Shown here: in pieces, positions 63,393 through 64,000 of the stretch
Position numbering within the stretch: position 1 is the stretch's first letter
Layout of the letters: every line of letters begins with the position of its first letter
DNA from: Dictyobacter aurantiacus
Lineage (GTDB): Bacteria; Chloroflexota; Ktedonobacteria; Ktedonobacterales; Ktedonobacteraceae
Length of the DNA: 64,000 nt
Assembly (NCBI RefSeq): GCF_003967515.1
Contig: NZ_BIFQ01000002.1
Coordinates: 1,612,001 to 1,676,000, forward strand
Reading direction: 5' to 3'
The notes under the pieces: model-generated
What the model was told of the DNA's origin: nothing
Database searches by the model: none
Seen by the model: the letters and a program-made list of their open reading frames with translations, nothing else
Program-made: the position numbers and the translations under genes

Positions 63393-64000
63393 GTGAACGA
63401 TTCACGTTCAAAGGATGCCCACAATGGTGTCCAGGAGAAAAGCAGCGACGATCTGGTCGTTGACCTCTCGCTCCTATTCGCGCGTGCTATGCGGGCGAAT
63501 CCCAATACCTGTTTTAGCAATGTCATCGATATGATGGTGCACTACTTGCCTGAGGCGTTTTCGGCTGCCGGGAAACTGGTCGAGGGCTGGTATGTCGTTG
63601 ATCTTGAGGACGAAGTAGTGATCAACGAGCATGGGTGGTATGCCCTGCCTGATGGTCAGATCCTTGATCCCACCGTCGTGATCCTTGTCCCCCCGGATCG
63701 GTCAGTCTATTACTTTTCAGGTGTCGAGCGCACCTACCAGGAGGTGAACATGATTCTTCAACAAAAAGAGGCCTGGTTCCCCTATGTCCGATGTGTCGGA
63801 ACCTATGGAGAGGACGGATTAGGCCATCCCGATTATGCTGCGGCGTACGAGGCCGCCAGGAAAAAAGCGTTGGCACTGGCTCATGCCAGCACGCCACCAA
63901 AGCACATGACATTTTTAACCGCTCAAGATCTTGAGGGTCCCCAGGAAGCTATGGAACTCCAGGTACACCTCTTTCTCGTTTCGCCTACACGATCTGAGGA
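63393..64000 (+). CDS. hypothetical protein, truncated by the window edge
   Basis: GTG 63393 behind GAAAGGAG opens a frame that runs off the right end (over 200 codons). Conserved-looking parts are NPNTCFSNVIDMM, VEGWYVVDLE, INEHGWYALPDG and ILDPTVVILVP. The Cys, EHGW His and DPT Asp occur in the order of papain/transglutaminase-like enzymes, which is only suggestive. The GWYV...HGW...DGxIxDPT pattern is often seen in uncharacterised phage/plasmid proteins. Confidence 0.65.
   Translation, partial: MNDSRSKDAHNGVQEKSSDDLVVDLSLLFARAMRANPNTCFSNVIDMMVHYLPEAFSAAGKLVEGWYVVDLEDEVVINEHGWYALPDGQILDPTVVILVPPDRSVYYFSGVERTYQEVNMILQQKEAWFPYVRCVGTYGEDGLGHPDYAAAYEAARKKALALAHASTPPKHMTFLTAQDLEGPQEAMELQVHLFLVSPTRSE

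Noticed and set aside
1..64000. tRNA, rRNA, attachment site or replication origin
   Set aside because: None was recognised by eye; short tRNA-like stems were not convincing and no direct repeats flank the T4SS/PrimPol region in view.

Overview
The window reads as chromosome or large-plasmid DNA of a Ktedonobacteria-type Chloroflexota. This is inferred from the mix of heavy IS load, an IscB nuclease, many unassigned membrane-anchored extracellular proteins, OmpR-type two-component genes and clear GGAG/AAAGGA ribosome binding sites. No rRNA, tRNA or CRISPR array was seen, so the taxonomy is inference.

Layout. 0-4 kb: two short-chain dehydrogenases, then two decayed DDE transposases. 4-9.4 kb: an ABC ATPase with two ABC-2 permeases, divergent from an OmpR-family regulator and histidine kinase; the shared promoter carries 11-bp tandem boxes. 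9.5-17.3 kb: an XRE-GAF regulator, a TnpB locus with a divergent leaderless HTH gene, a winged-helix regulator with a membrane-anchored protein, and an intact IscB preceded by a structured non-coding region. 18-21 kb: two convergent membrane-anchored extracellular proteins. 21.8-23.2 kb: a TnpB broken by one stop codon. 23.5-25.2 kb: an EamA-type transporter and a small membrane protein. 25.4-26.7 kb: four small ORFs sharing a Pro-Trp/Ile-Tyr-Pro motif, one of them built of about eleven 14-residue repeats, behind a perfect 12-bp inverted repeat. 26.7-28.9 kb: an IS607-type element with intact TnpB and broken TnpA. 28.9-32 kb: an MFS exporter, two unknown genes and an HNH pseudogene.

32.1-41.4 kb (all minus strand): a compact type IV secretion/conjugation module with a VirB6/TrbL-like protein, a VirB2-like small protein, a VirB4 ATPase, a VirD4/TraG-like coupling ATPase and a replication-relaxation protein. 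Several junctions overlap, and a 14-bp perfect hairpin follows the pilin-like gene. 41.8-44.5 kb: a conflict-system-like cluster in which an EAD1-trypsin protease gene converges on a second EAD1 protein and two helical partners.

45-64 kb (mostly plus strand): plasmid/ICE-like cargo made of a tail-anchored coiled-coil protein, an Rhs remnant, a secreted protein, a PP2C phosphatase, a PrimPol, a REC-TrxR-like fusion, a pair of related membrane proteins, a small HTH protein, a Ycf35-like/DUF2997/Ycf46-like AAA operon, a DUF3150-like protein, an FAD oxidoreductase and an unfinished gene at the right edge. The T4SS, PrimPol, HTH and OMEGA nucleases suggest that much of the right half is an integrated or extrachromosomal mobile element; its ends are not visible.
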